Positions 35,451 through 44,870 are shown, counted from the stretch's first letter. The stretch is 64,000 nucleotides of DNA from Flavobacterium sp. 5 (GCF_002813295.1 NZ_PHUE01000001.1:4216001-4280000); one strand, 5' to 3'. Notes: a model not told the origin generated them from the sequence alone. Numbers and translations are program-made.

Positions 35451-36317
35451 ATGATTCAAACAAAGAAAAATATTTACAGCTTACTTTTTACATTGATGGG
35501 AATTGCAACATTTGCACAACAAATCAGCACCAGTAGTACTAACCAATTCTCATTTGACAACTCTTTATTAACTTTTAATTCTAGTATTGATAAATTAGAA
35601 AATGACAATACTAACAGTTATCCTTTTGACAAAGAGGATTCATTCCAATTAGACTCTTCTTTTTATGTTAAAGATTCCCTTGTATATCCACCTACAACAA
35701 AAGATTATAGAAAATTAGGATATAATACCGCTCTTTTCGCAGGTACTACTGTTGTTATTTACGGTGTTTTATTGTTGCTTCCTGAAAGCGTAACGAAATG
35801 GGACAAAGAAGAAATGAGAAAAAACGGAATTACAGCCAAATGGAAAGAGAATGTGAAAGCGGGTCCTGTAGTAGATAGTGACAACTTTTTTTTTAATTAT
35901 GTTACCCATCCCTATGCTGGAGCGGTGTACTATATGACAGCTCGTAGTTGTGGCTTTAATATCTTTGAATCCTTTACTTATTCGGCTATAATGTCAACTT
36001 TCTTCTGGGAATACGGTGTTGAAGCTTTTGCAGAGATTCCTTCAGTGCAAGATTTAATTATTACACCTATTGTTGGTTCTGCAATGGGTGAGGGATTTTT
36101 TTATGCGAAGAAAAGCATTCTTAAAAATGATTCCAGAGTTTTAAATTCGCGCTTTTTAGGAAAAACGTCTTTATTTTTTATGGATCCATTTAATACTATA
36201 ATGGATGGTTGCGGCTACAAGCAAAAGGTAAAAACACAACTTAATGTAGCTCCGGTAGGATTCAATCCATATACTAAAAATACTACATGGGGACTTAGTT
36301 TTTCGGCCAGTTTTTAA
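35451..36317 (+). CDS. DUF3943 domain protein (paralogue 2)
   Basis: 288 residues: signal peptide (hydrophobic core about 9-21, ending ATFAQQ), a Ser/Asn-rich linker to about residue 75, then the DUF3943 domain with KDYRKLGYNTALFAG, WKENVKAGPVVDSDNFFFNY, HPYAGAVYYMTARS and YGVEAFAEIPSVQDLIITP. Blocks match those of the gene at 3767-4621 in the same order and spacing; the linkers differ. Likely an envelope protein; function unknown. It sits after the metal-efflux genes but has its own upstream region behind a terminator, so no operon link is implied. Confidence 0.8.
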   Translation: MIQTKKNIYSLLFTLMGIATFAQQISTSSTNQFSFDNSLLTFNSSIDKLENDNTNSYPFDKEDSFQLDSSFYVKDSLVYPPTTKDYRKLGYNTALFAGTTVVIYGVLLLLPESVTKWDKEEMRKNGITAKWKENVKAGPVVDSDNFFFNYVTHPYAGAVYYMTARSCGFNIFESFTYSAIMSTFFWEYGVEAFAEIPSVQDLIITPIVGSAMGEGFFYAKKSILKNDSRVLNSRFLGKTSLFFMDPFNTIMDGCGYKQKVKTQLNVAPVGFNPYTKNTTWGLSFSASF

Positions 36318-36326
36318 TTTTTTTGA

Positions 36327-36479
36327 AATAAGCTTCCCTCTCAAGTAAAGCCCAACAAACCAGAACTCAACAAACTCTATTATTTTCATACCAATCCATC
36401 CCTCAAAGATAAAATGGTGATTCCCGTAATGATGTATCCTAAATTCGAATACTCCCGATTTGACAAGTATTCGTTATAA
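36327..36479 (+). pseudogene. 3' fragment of an unidentified protein gene
   Basis: Directly after the DUF3943 stop, one frame is open for 50 codons to a TAA and reads like real protein: PNKPELNKLYYFHTNPSLKD, then KMVIPVMMYPKF and EYSRFDKYSL. It has no plausible start (an in-frame TGA lies just before it) and is followed by a terminator at 36483. I do not recognise the family. It looks like the C-terminal end of a gene whose body was deleted or replaced. Confidence 0.45.
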
Positions 36480-36482
36480 AAT

Positions 36483-36510
36483 AAAAAGATGCTTTTTATA
36501 GCATCTTTTT
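36483..36510 (+). terminator. Terminator after the gene fragment
   Basis: AAAAAGATGCT (36483-36493) and AGCATCTTTTT (36500-36510) form a perfect 11-bp stem with a 6-base loop and a T tail. The DNA from here to 36894 is A+T-rich with no recognisable gene. Confidence 0.88.
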
Positions 36511-36894
36511 AGTAGTGGTATTTATTAAGATCAATTTTTAGTTTTTGTTATTTATGTTTAATTTTTTATCAACTTCTTAAACTCTTTTTAAAAAAATGAA
36601 ATAATTGTTTTATGAGATTTATATAGTAAAAATAGACCAGTTAAAGTGAATAAAATTTTAAAAATCTCACTCTATTTTACTAACCCACGCACTAAATATA
36701 TTCCGAAATTTATAAACTCCGGATACAATCATTAAGAAATTAAAAGGAAATAATATTTTATTTATTGTTTCTTTCATTATATTATTGAATTCGTCTTTAT
36801 TTCAGCAAATTGCCTACAATTTGTTTTTTTTGCGAACCATAAAATGATCACAATAAGTTCATAAAGTTTCTTTTTATGTCTATAAGTGAAGTTT

Positions 36895-37131
36895 TCACAA
36901 CGCCTTATCTGGCCAAAAGTCTTTTGGAGAACAATCTAAAGCTTTCGCAATTAAATTCAAATGTACAACATTGTATTTGGCTTTTTTTGATGGTGCTTCT
37001 ATTTGAGAAATAAATGTAATGTTTTTACCAATTGATAATGACAGCTCTTCTTGTGTAACATTTTTAGTTTCTCTAATTTCTCTGACTTTAGAGATAACAT
37101 AACGTTCTATTTCATCTAATGATTCATGCAT
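36895..37131 (-). CDS. XRE-family helix-turn-helix regulator
   Basis: 78 residues, essentially one Cro/CI-type HTH: ISKVREIRETKNVTQEELSLSIGKNITFISQIEAPSKKAKYNVVHLNLIAKAL, followed by CSPKDFWPDK. It is divergent from susC, and an 18-bp perfect palindrome lies between them, 34 bases before its ATG. It probably regulates itself and perhaps the susC promoter. Single-domain XRE proteins of this type are frequent on mobile elements. Confidence 0.85.
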   Translation of the reverse strand: MHESLDEIERYVISKVREIRETKNVTQEELSLSIGKNITFISQIEAPSKKAKYNVVHLNLIAKALDCSPKDFWPDKAL

Positions 37132-37164
37132 AAGTCAAATTGAAACAAAAAACGATTAATATGT

Positions 37165-37182
37165 TATGTACTATAGTACATA
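37165..37182. promoter_or_regulatory. Candidate XRE operator palindrome
   Basis: TATGTACTATAGTACATA is a perfect 18-bp palindrome between the divergent XRE gene and the susC promoter. The length suits a small XRE dimer. Confidence 0.6.
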
Positions 37183-37208
37183 TTTGAAATATTGTTATAT
37201 ATTTGTAA

Positions 37209-37236
37209 TTGGATTACATTGAAAAATGTATTTTTG
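37209..37236 (+). promoter_or_regulatory. Candidate susC promoter
   Basis: TTG at 37209-37211, a 17-base spacer, then TATTTTTG at 37229-37236 fit the Bacteroidota TTG-N17-23-TAnnTTTG promoter. Transcription would start near 37243, giving a leader of about 490 bases before susC. Confidence 0.6.
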
Positions 37237-37266
37237 CGATTCTTCAAATAAAACATTGAAGCATTC

Positions 37267-37391
37267 GCTTAGAATCTCGTATCAGAAAACTGGTAATTTT
37301 TAGCAACGAGGTAATAAGTATGATGCTCACGTCCTATGGCGTGGGCTCACTTATTGTTGCTCGGTATACCAGTACCTCTGATGCAGTAAGC
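37267..37391 (+). ncRNA. Structured RNA element in the susC leader
   Basis: Four nested helices read directly from sequence. GCTTA (37267-37271) pairs with TAAGC (37387-37391). ATCAGA (37281-37286) with TCTGAT (37377-37382) and ACTGGTA (37289-37295) with TACCAGT (37367-37373) form the next stem. AGCAAC (37302-37307) plus AATAAGT (37313-37319) pair with ACTTATTGTTGCT (37349-37361), leaving the bulge GAGGT. GCTCACG (37325-37331) pairs with CGTGGGC (37340-37346), one G-T, closing the loop TCCTATGG. It begins about 25 bases after the predicted transcription start. No T tract ends it, so it is not a plain terminator. Could be a cis-regulatory RNA (ligand- or protein-sensing) or a processed small RNA. 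I cannot match it to a named class. Confidence 0.65.
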
Positions 37392-37392
37392 T

Positions 37393-37731
37393 GAGTTCCA
37401 TGCCATTTTTTTATGCCCATTATTTAGGCATAACTCAACTTCAATTCTTAGCACTGCTTCTTTTTTTAAGTTTCGCAATATCATTAATTATTAATGAATT
37501 AGTAGGGAAAGACACTGCCACCGTCTGGCTGCAACAGGCAACGGCAGTAGGCTTTCCTGTTTAAAAAACTTTTTAAAAAATTGCCAATGAATTAAAAAAA
37601 ACACAAAAAAACACAAAAAAACTTTGTGCCTTAGCAGTACAACAAAAAAATGGCCCTCTAACTCGTCGGCAAAACTAGACTAGAGGACCGTAGCTAAATT
37701 AACTAACGTTTCACTTAACTAACCCAATATT
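37393..37731 (+). promoter_or_regulatory. Remaining susC leader with further hairpins
   Basis: Three more hairpins lie between the structured RNA and the susC ATG. GAGTT plus ATGCC (37393-37404) pair with GGCATAACTC (37427-37436), leaving a CC bulge, with a T run inside the loop. GGAAAG and ACTGCC (37506-37519) pair with GGCAGT and CTTTCC (37543-37557). GGCCCTCTA (37652-37660) pairs with TAGAGGACC (37681-37689), one mismatch. No open frame of note is present. Confidence 0.5.
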
Positions 37732-40700
37732 ATGAATAATTTTTCATTTTTCAGGGGTGGAAAGGCTTTTTGTTTCCTTTTTTTAATGGGTGTCATCCTG
37801 TCTTTTTCCCCTTTACAAGCCAACAATTCACTACGGCATAGTCTTGTAACTATCCAACAGTTTAAAATTCAAGGAACTGTAACCGATGGTGGCAATCCCT
37901 TAGCAGGCGTAAGCATTTCGATAAAAGGAAAACCAAATGCCACCGTAACAGATTACAATGGTCATTACACCCTTTCTGCCTCACCAGAAGATATTTTAGT
38001 TTTTTCGTATATAGGATACAGAACGCAACAGGTTTCCGTGCAAGGGCGCACCACAATCAACATCAGCTTACAGGAAAACACGACCAAACTTCAGGAGGTC
38101 AAGATCAATGCGGGATACTATTCTGTAAAGAACAGTGAACGCACCGGTAGCATTTCCAAAATAACTACCAAAGACATCGAGAAACAACCTGTTACCAATG
38201 TATTGGCCACGATGCAGGGGCGTATGGCGGGAGTAGATATCACGCAAGACACAGGAACTCCCGGCGGTGGGTTTCAAATAAAGATACGAGGACTCAACAG
38301 TCTTCGTGAAGAAGGCAATGAACCACTGTATATTATTGATGGCGTGCCGTATTCGTCGGAAGTAATCGGATACAGCAATACTACTAGTGGAATACCTACA
38401 CCTACCAGTCCGTTAAACAGTATTAATCCCAACGATATTGAGAGCATAGAAGTTCTAAAAGATGCCGATGCAACGGCTATCTACGGTTCACGCGGTGCCA
38501 ATGGCGTGGTACTGATTACTACCAAAAAAGGCAAGGCAGGGAAAACTAATGTAACAGTTTCTGCCTCCTCAGGAATTGGAAAAGTTACCAAAATGATAGA
38601 CCTGATGAATACCCAGCAGTATCTGGAAATGAGAAGACAGGGTTTTGCCAATGATGGTGTTACTACATATCCCGATTGGGCGTATGACATTAATGGAACC
38701 TGGGATCAAAACCGCAATACCGATTGGCAGAAGGAACTTTTGGGCGGTACTGCGGTAATCACCAATATGCAGGCATCCGTATCGGGTGGTTCCGATTTAA
38801 CTCAATACCTGTTGAGTGGTACCTATCACACTGAAACAACGGTACTCCCGGGAGATTTTGAGTACGATAAAGCGGCTGTTCATTTTAGCATGAACCATAG
38901 GAGTGAAGATAAAAAGTTTAAACTCACTTTTTCAACAGGCTATACCGCCCAAGACAATCTACAGCCTGAAACCGATATTAGCCGCACTGCACGAAATCTG
39001 GCTCCAAATGCCCCCGCTTTATATGATGCCGACGGTAACCTGAATTTTGAAAACAGTACCTTTAGAAATCCATTGGCAGCACTTCGCGCCATCACCACTG
39101 CAAAAACAAATGATCTTATTGCCAATACCGTACTTAGCTATCAAATATCCCCCAGTTGGGAACTCAAGGCTAACTTAGGCTTAACGGATTTAAAGAATGC
39201 TGAACAGCGACTATTGCCTTCGACGATGTATGATCCTGCCTATGGATTGGGAAGTAACCGCTCATCGATGTTTTCCAACAATACTCAAAGAAAATCATGG
39301 ATTGTGGAACCGCAGCTTCGCTGGAACCATGATTTTGGAATAAGTAAAATTGACATACTGGTGGGGGGTACTGCGCAGCAGCAAACTTCTTCAAGGCTGT
39401 ACCTGTTCGGATATGGTTTTGCCAGCAACAGCCAGATTACAGATATAGCTTCTGCCACGCAAAAATCCATTTATGTAAGCGATGAAACTCTGTATAAATA
39501 CCAAGCCTTTTTTGGGCGGCTCAATTACAATTGGGATCAAAAATACATTGTGAACATAACAGGAAGAAGGGACGGCTCCAGCCGATTTGGTCCAGGTAAG
39601 CAGTTTGCCACTTTCGGAGCTGTAGGCGCCGCTTGGCTGTTCTCGAAAGAAAATTTCCTCAAGGAAAACACCGTTTTGAGTTTTGGAAAGCTTAGAGCGA
39701 GTTACGGCAGTTCGGGCAGTGATCAAATAGGGGATTATCAGTATTTGGATACCTATACTTCTTCAGGTCTGAATTATAATGGTGCAATAGGTTTGGATCC
39801 TACACGACTCTACAATCCAGATTTTAGTTGGGAAATCAATAAAAAATTGGAAGCTGCATTGGAAATGGGGCTTCTAAGTGATCGAATATTCTTTACGCTG
39901 GCTTGGTATCGAAATCGATCGTCCAATCAGCTGGTGGGAATTCCTTTGCCTGGCACCACTGGATTCAGCTCTATTAATGCCAATTTAAACGCGACCGTCC
40001 AAAATATGGGTCTGGAATTTACACTGCGAACCTTAAATTTTGAAAGTAGAAATTTTAAATGGACAACTAACTTTAATATCTCGGCTTCCCACAACAAACT
40101 GCTTTCTTTTCCAGGACTCGAAGGATCTACTTATTCTAATCGCTATGTTATCGGAGAATCTACAAGCATTGTAAAGACATATCAGTTAAATGGGGTCAAT
40201 CCGCAAACCGGACTCTATGAAGTGGAAGATATCAATAAAGATGGAATGATTACTTCTTTGGAAGACAAAAAAAATATTGAGGATCTCACTCCAAAATATT
40301 TCGGAGGTTTAGAAAACCAGTTTCAATATGGAAATTGGCAATTGGATTTTCTTTTTCAATTTGTAAAACAGAAAAATTATGACTACAGTCCCAGCGTTCC
40401 TGGAGGAAGTTTCTTTAATCAGAATTCGGATATGACCAATGCATGGCAACATGCAGGCGATCAAGTTCCCTTTCAAATGAATACATCAGGTGAAAATGGG
40501 GATGCCGTAAATGCCTATTATAATTATCTGGACAGTAATGCCTCCATTGTAAATGCCTCTTTTATTCGATTAAAAAATGTTGCACTAAGTTATGACTTGC
40601 CACAACAGGCCATCAAAGGGGTGCACTGCAAAATCTCACTGCTGGGACAGAATGTGTTAACATTTACCCCATACAAAGGCGGTGATCCCGAATTTAAATA

Positions 40701-40758
40701 TACTGCCTACCTGCCTCCGTTAAGAATAATCACGGCTGGTGTACAGCTTACTTTTTAA
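37732..40758 (+). CDS. SusC/RagA family TonB-linked outer membrane receptor
   Basis: 1008 residues. A signal peptide (about 1-30, ending LQANNS) is followed by a carboxypeptidase-regulatory-like domain at about 44-125 (FKIQGTVTDGGNPLAGVSISIKG ... DYNGHYTLSAS). The plug has ATMQGRMAGVDI, PLYIIDGVPY, IESIEVLKDADATAIYGSRGANGVVLITTKKG. A 22-strand barrel extends to the C-terminus. It imports large solutes (glycans or peptides) with TonB energy together with the SusD-like lipoprotein that follows 17 bases later. The peptidase downstream suggests peptides, as in RagAB. It lacks an anti-sigma-interacting N-terminal extension. Its DNA is clearly less A+T-rich than the first 36 kb. Confidence 0.93.
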   Translation: MNNFSFFRGGKAFCFLFLMGVILSFSPLQANNSLRHSLVTIQQFKIQGTVTDGGNPLAGVSISIKGKPNATVTDYNGHYTLSASPEDILVFSYIGYRTQQVSVQGRTTINISLQENTTKLQEVKINAGYYSVKNSERTGSISKITTKDIEKQPVTNVLATMQGRMAGVDITQDTGTPGGGFQIKIRGLNSLREEGNEPLYIIDGVPYSSEVIGYSNTTSGIPTPTSPLNSINPNDIESIEVLKDADATAIYGSRGANGVVLITTKKGKAGKTNVTVSASSGIGKVTKMIDLMNTQQYLEMRRQGFANDGVTTYPDWAYDINGTWDQNRNTDWQKELLGGTAVITNMQASVSGGSDLTQYLLSGTYHTETTVLPGDFEYDKAAVHFSMNHRSEDKKFKLTFSTGYTAQDNLQPETDISRTARNLAPNAPALYDADGNLNFENSTFRNPLAALRAITTAKTNDLIANTVLSYQISPSWELKANLGLTDLKNAEQRLLPSTMYDPAYGLGSNRSSMFSNNTQRKSWIVEPQLRWNHDFGISKIDILVGGTAQQQTSSRLYLFGYGFASNSQITDIASATQKSIYVSDETLYKYQAFFGRLNYNWDQKYIVNITGRRDGSSRFGPGKQFATFGAVGAAWLFSKENFLKENTVLSFGKLRASYGSSGSDQIGDYQYLDTYTSSGLNYNGAIGLDPTRLYNPDFSWEINKKLEAALEMGLLSDRIFFTLAWYRNRSSNQLVGIPLPGTTGFSSINANLNATVQNMGLEFTLRTLNFESRNFKWTTNFNISASHNKLLSFPGLEGSTYSNRYVIGESTSIVKTYQLNGVNPQTGLYEVEDINKDGMITSLEDKKNIEDLTPKYFGGLENQFQYGNWQLDFLFQFVKQKNYDYSPSVPGGSFFNQNSDMTNAWQHAGDQVPFQMNTSGENGDAVNAYYNYLDSNASIVNASFIRLKNVALSYDLPQQAIKGVHCKISLLGQNVLTFTPYKGGDPEFKYTAYLPPLRIITAGVQLTF

Positions 40759-40775
40759 CCTTAATACATACAGCC

Positions 40776-42194
40776 ATGATATATATACTTATTATTTTTA
40801 AAAAGCTACTTCATAAAAGTGCTAAAGAATTGACTGCTAATAGTTGTTTCCTTATAGCGGTATGTCTAACACTAGCTGGCTGCGACAGCTTTGTGGAAGT
40901 GGATCTTCCTGCTTCACAACTGACAGCCAAAACCGTGTTCGAAGATGCAGGAACTGCTAATGCCGCAATGGAGGGTTTGTATGCCAAAATGAGAGATGGC
41001 GGCTTGTTAAATGGAAATTCAAATGGTGTTTCCTGTAATCTTGGCCTCTACGCCGATGAATTTGACTACTACTACGCATATGACGTAAGCAATTTTTATA
41101 CCAATTCGCTATTTCCTGGTGAACTAGGTGTAAACGATATCTGGAACAAGAGTTACAGCCAGATTTATAGCGCCAATGCAGTTCTTGAAGGATTGGATAA
41201 TTCCATATCCATTGCCGAAGCCAATAAAAAACAGTTGCAAGGGGAAGCTATCTTTGTGAGGGCATTGCTTCATTTTTATCTGTTAAATCTTTATGGCGAT
41301 ATTCCTTATATCACCACAACGGATTATCTGCTGAACAGCAAAGTGTCCAGAATGCCAGCCGATAAAATCTACAGCCTAATTCTGATGGACCTGAACAAAG
41401 CTGTTGAATTACTATCAGAGGATTATGTTTCGCCTGAGCGCATTCTTCCCAACCGAAGTACTGCTAAAGCACTTTTGGCAAGGGTCTATTTGTATATGGG
41501 AATGTATCCTGAAGCATCCAATGCCGCCTCTTCTGTGATTAATAATCCACTCTATAGCTGGGAAACGGATTTGGATAAAATCTTTCTAAAAGAAAGCCGC
41601 ACTACAATCTGGCAATTTATGCCTAACACATCCGACAGCAATACTGCTGAGGGAAGTCTTTACATTTTTACTTCTGGTCCACCACCGGTCGTGGGGCTTA
41701 AACCGGATTTTGTAAATGCTTTTGAAGCGGGTGATCTGAGAAAAACACATTGGACAACTGAAGTGACTGACGGAGTCTCAACTTGGTACCATGCCTCTAA
41801 ATACAAACAGCAATCCACCACTCCAAGCTCGGTAGAATATTCTATAGTGTTTCGTTTGGCTGAGCAATACCTAATCCGCGCCGAAGCCAGAGCGTATCAG
41901 GGCGATCTGATAGGTGCTAAGGAGGATCTAAATGTGATTCGAACTACTGCGGGACTTACCAATACAACTGCAGTTACCGCTGAAGAAATTATAACCGATA
42001 TTCTCAATCAGAGGCGGTTTGAGTTGTTTACTGAATTTGGGCAGCGTTTTTTTGATCTGAAACGAACCGGAAAACTTGACGAGACCTTGTCTGCTTCTAA
42101 GACTGGCTGGAATACCACCGATAGTTTGTGGCCATTGCCTGCCCTTGAATTGAACTCCAATCCGAATCTGAATCCACAAAATCCAGGATACTAA
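40776..42194 (+). CDS. SusD/RagB family nutrient-binding lipoprotein
   Basis: 472 residues with a lipoprotein signal ending LTLAGC (C36). The SusD-like N-terminal domain (KTVFEDAGTANAAMEGLYAKMRDGG) and TPR-like helices (KKQLQGEAIFVRALLHFYLLNLYGDIPYI) follow, then the RagB/SusD C-terminal domain ending in the usual ERRFELFTEFGQRFFDLKRTGKL-type segment and WPLPALELNSNPNLNPQNPGY. It caps the SusC barrel at the cell surface and binds the substrate. It is 17 bases from susC and 7 bases from the peptidase gene, so one operon is likely. Confidence 0.92.
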   Translation: MIYILIIFKKLLHKSAKELTANSCFLIAVCLTLAGCDSFVEVDLPASQLTAKTVFEDAGTANAAMEGLYAKMRDGGLLNGNSNGVSCNLGLYADEFDYYYAYDVSNFYTNSLFPGELGVNDIWNKSYSQIYSANAVLEGLDNSISIAEANKKQLQGEAIFVRALLHFYLLNLYGDIPYITTTDYLLNSKVSRMPADKIYSLILMDLNKAVELLSEDYVSPERILPNRSTAKALLARVYLYMGMYPEASNAASSVINNPLYSWETDLDKIFLKESRTTIWQFMPNTSDSNTAEGSLYIFTSGPPPVVGLKPDFVNAFEAGDLRKTHWTTEVTDGVSTWYHASKYKQQSTTPSSVEYSIVFRLAEQYLIRAEARAYQGDLIGAKEDLNVIRTTAGLTNTTAVTAEEIITDILNQRRFELFTEFGQRFFDLKRTGKLDETLSASKTGWNTTDSLWPLPALELNSNPNLNPQNPGY

Positions 42195-42201
42195 AATCAT
42201 T

Positions 42202-44853
42202 ATGAAAGCAATGCTTATAGTAAGAAAAAAAATTGACTTCGAAATTTTGAGTTTAGTATTGGCTACACTTCTTTTGTTACTGTCCTGTCCCTGTATGGGG
42301 CAGGTACAACAAAAGAAGGCATTAACCGAGAACGATTACCAGAGATGGGGAACACTAGAAGTAAAAGCCATTTCTGACCAAGGGAAATGGGCAAGTTATG
42401 CGATGCGTTACGAAAACCACAGTGATACTTTATTTGTGCAGAACATCGCTAAAAATAAAAGCTATGTTTTCCCAAAAGGAAATGACGGTCGTTTTGGAGG
42501 GGAACAACTCTTTGCTTTTCTAGCTCCCGATTCAAAACTAAAAGTAATGGAGCTGCCCACAGGCAAAATTGCGGTTTATGACAATGTTAAGCGGTATGAG
42601 CTGGCAAAGGATGGCCAATATATAATCACCCTGAATAAAGGTTACGGTGAAAAATGCCTGATGCAGATCCGCAACCCAAATGGTAAGGTGATTGACAGTA
42701 TTGACGGTATCTCTGAATATGTGTTAAATGCAGATAAGGATGCGATTGTGTATGCTTCGAGTCAAAAGGATTATAGCGAGATAGGGATTATTCATTTTAC
42801 CCTCTATTCACATACTGCTGTTTCAAAAGCAAACGGCAGTCACTTTTTTAACTTGATGTGGGCTAAGGACTCTAAATCGGTGGCTTTTTTACGGGAGACA
42901 GATTCAGCTACTAAGGAAGTTACCGTGAATTATTATAGAATTGCTGATAAAAAGCTCTTCTCACTGGATTATGCCTCTAAAGCGGATTCAAAGAATATGG
43001 AAGTTTTTAAAAGGACCACATATGCCATTTCCGACGATGGAAAAAAAGTTTTTTTTATGTTAGCCAAAAAGAAGGATCCTAATTTAGAAAAGCCGGATGT
43101 GCCTGAAATTTGGCACGGCAACGACAAATGGCTTTATGCAGACAGACAACGGCAGCAGACTGAGGGCGATATTCCCAAAGTAGCTCTCTGGTATCCTGAA
43201 ACGGGTTTATGTTTACAGATCAGCGATGACGAGCTACCGTCAATCATGCTGAGCGGACAACAGCAGTATGCTGTTTTATATAATAAGTTTTCCTATGGCC
43301 TGCAATCGAAATATTATGAAGAAGCGGATTTTTATTTAACCAATCTAAAGGATGGTTCCAAGGAGCTGATACTGAAAAAGCAATCCGTTGATTTGAACCA
43401 GATGGGCTTTGATCCTTTCAGCAACAGAATACTGTATTATCGGGAAAGTAATTGGTGGTTGTATGATCCTGTGAAAAAAACACATACCAACCTGACCAAA
43501 AAAGTTGCAATTCACTGGGACAACTATAATACTTCTGATGCTCCCCATCAATTTGGAGCCTATGGCAATCCGGGCTGGACCAATGATGGAAAGAATGTTT
43601 TATTGTATGATGCCTATGATATCTGGCTGGTGGCTATCGATGGTTCTTCTTGTAAGCGATTAACCAGAGGATACGAGAAAAACCTAGTTTACAGGATAAC
43701 TCCCATTGAATATGACTGGCGATCACAGAGTAACTATGATGGAAGGAAACCCACCATTTTTGATCTATCCGAAGACCTACTGCTCGAAGCCACCAATAGT
43801 GAAAACTGGTCAACGGGATATTTTATTTACAATGATAAATCGAAAGAACAACCCATAGTATATGAAGCCAGTAAAATAGATGAAATCCGCAAGAGTAAAA
43901 ACAGTGCTTATATCTTCCAGACTCAAACTTTCAATCAGTCGCCGCGATTGGAATTCAGAAGGAAAAACCAGACCGCTTCCAAAATTTTATTTCAGTCCAA
44001 CAAACCGCAAAAAGAGTATTCTTTTGGAAAATCTGAATTACTGTATTACTACAATAGTAAAGGTCAAAAACTAAAAGCGGCGCTGTTCTATCCTGCCAAT
44101 TATGACCCAACAAAAAAATATCCAATGGTAGTCCATATCTATGATGTAATGTCTGATGAACTTCATCAGTATGTCAATCCCAGCTTCTTGAATAGGGAGG
44201 GGTTTAATGTAACCAATTATACGCTCAATGGTTATTTTGTGCTGATGCCCGATATCATCTACCAGATGGGTAATCCTGGAAGTTCGGCCGTTGATTGTGT
44301 AACAGCCGGAGTCAATGCGGTTACAGGCAAAGGATTGGTGGATAAAGATAAGATCGGTTTGTTCGGGCATTCTTTCGGGGGTTATGAAACCAATTTCATC
44401 ATATCGCAGACCAATATTTTTAAAGCCGCCGTTTCCGGAGCCGGAGTGAGCGACATCATTTCTTATTACTTTAATATCAGCAGGAATGGTTATTTTCAGT
44501 CTGATATGTGGCGATTTGAAAATCAGCAGTTCCGCATTGGAAAATCGCTGTATGAAGATAAGGAAGCATATGTCAGCAACTCACCCATTATGCACGCCGA
44601 AAACGTAAAAACCCCGCTGTTGCTATGGGCAGGTAAAAATGACAGGATTATTCCGTGGAATCAAAGCATTGCCTTTTATCTAGCGCTTCGAAAATTGGAA
44701 GTTCCAACACAGATGCACGTTTATCCTGACGAAGACCATTCACTAGAGAATCCAGAAAACCAGAAGAATCTCAGTCAGCGAATGATGGAATGGTTTGATT
44801 ATTGGCTGAAAGGGGAAGCTGAATTTAAAGCAGTATCAAAAGAAACGGAATAG
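42202..44853 (+). CDS. S9 prolyl-oligopeptidase family serine peptidase
   Basis: 883 residues: a signal-anchor-like segment (about 15-33, LSLVLATLLLLLSCPCMG, a possible lipoprotein cysteine), a long beta-propeller-like region (about 45-620) and a C-terminal alpha/beta-hydrolase domain. The catalytic triad is visible: S724 in GLFGHSFGGYE, D814 in WAGKNDRIIPW and H846 in YPDEDHSLENP. It should be a periplasmic dipeptidyl- or oligopeptidase acting on peptides brought in by the SusCD pair, with which it is probably co-transcribed (7-base gap). Substrate preference is not readable. Confidence 0.9.
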   Translation: MKAMLIVRKKIDFEILSLVLATLLLLLSCPCMGQVQQKKALTENDYQRWGTLEVKAISDQGKWASYAMRYENHSDTLFVQNIAKNKSYVFPKGNDGRFGGEQLFAFLAPDSKLKVMELPTGKIAVYDNVKRYELAKDGQYIITLNKGYGEKCLMQIRNPNGKVIDSIDGISEYVLNADKDAIVYASSQKDYSEIGIIHFTLYSHTAVSKANGSHFFNLMWAKDSKSVAFLRETDSATKEVTVNYYRIADKKLFSLDYASKADSKNMEVFKRTTYAISDDGKKVFFMLAKKKDPNLEKPDVPEIWHGNDKWLYADRQRQQTEGDIPKVALWYPETGLCLQISDDELPSIMLSGQQQYAVLYNKFSYGLQSKYYEEADFYLTNLKDGSKELILKKQSVDLNQMGFDPFSNRILYYRESNWWLYDPVKKTHTNLTKKVAIHWDNYNTSDAPHQFGAYGNPGWTNDGKNVLLYDAYDIWLVAIDGSSCKRLTRGYEKNLVYRITPIEYDWRSQSNYDGRKPTIFDLSEDLLLEATNSENWSTGYFIYNDKSKEQPIVYEASKIDEIRKSKNSAYIFQTQTFNQSPRLEFRRKNQTASKILFQSNKPQKEYSFGKSELLYYYNSKGQKLKAALFYPANYDPTKKYPMVVHIYDVMSDELHQYVNPSFLNREGFNVTNYTLNGYFVLMPDIIYQMGNPGSSAVDCVTAGVNAVTGKGLVDKDKIGLFGHSFGGYETNFIISQTNIFKAAVSGAGVSDIISYYFNISRNGYFQSDMWRFENQQFRIGKSLYEDKEAYVSNSPIMHAENVKTPLLLWAGKNDRIIPWNQSIAFYLALRKLEVPTQMHVYPDEDHSLENPENQKNLSQRMMEWFDYWLKGEAEFKAVSKETE

Positions 44854-44870
44854 GGAATAAACATAAAAAA

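Noticed and set aside
37267..37391. Naming the susC leader element as a known riboswitch class
   Set aside because: The helices are clear but I recognise no conserved ligand-binding core, and I could not run a covariance search.
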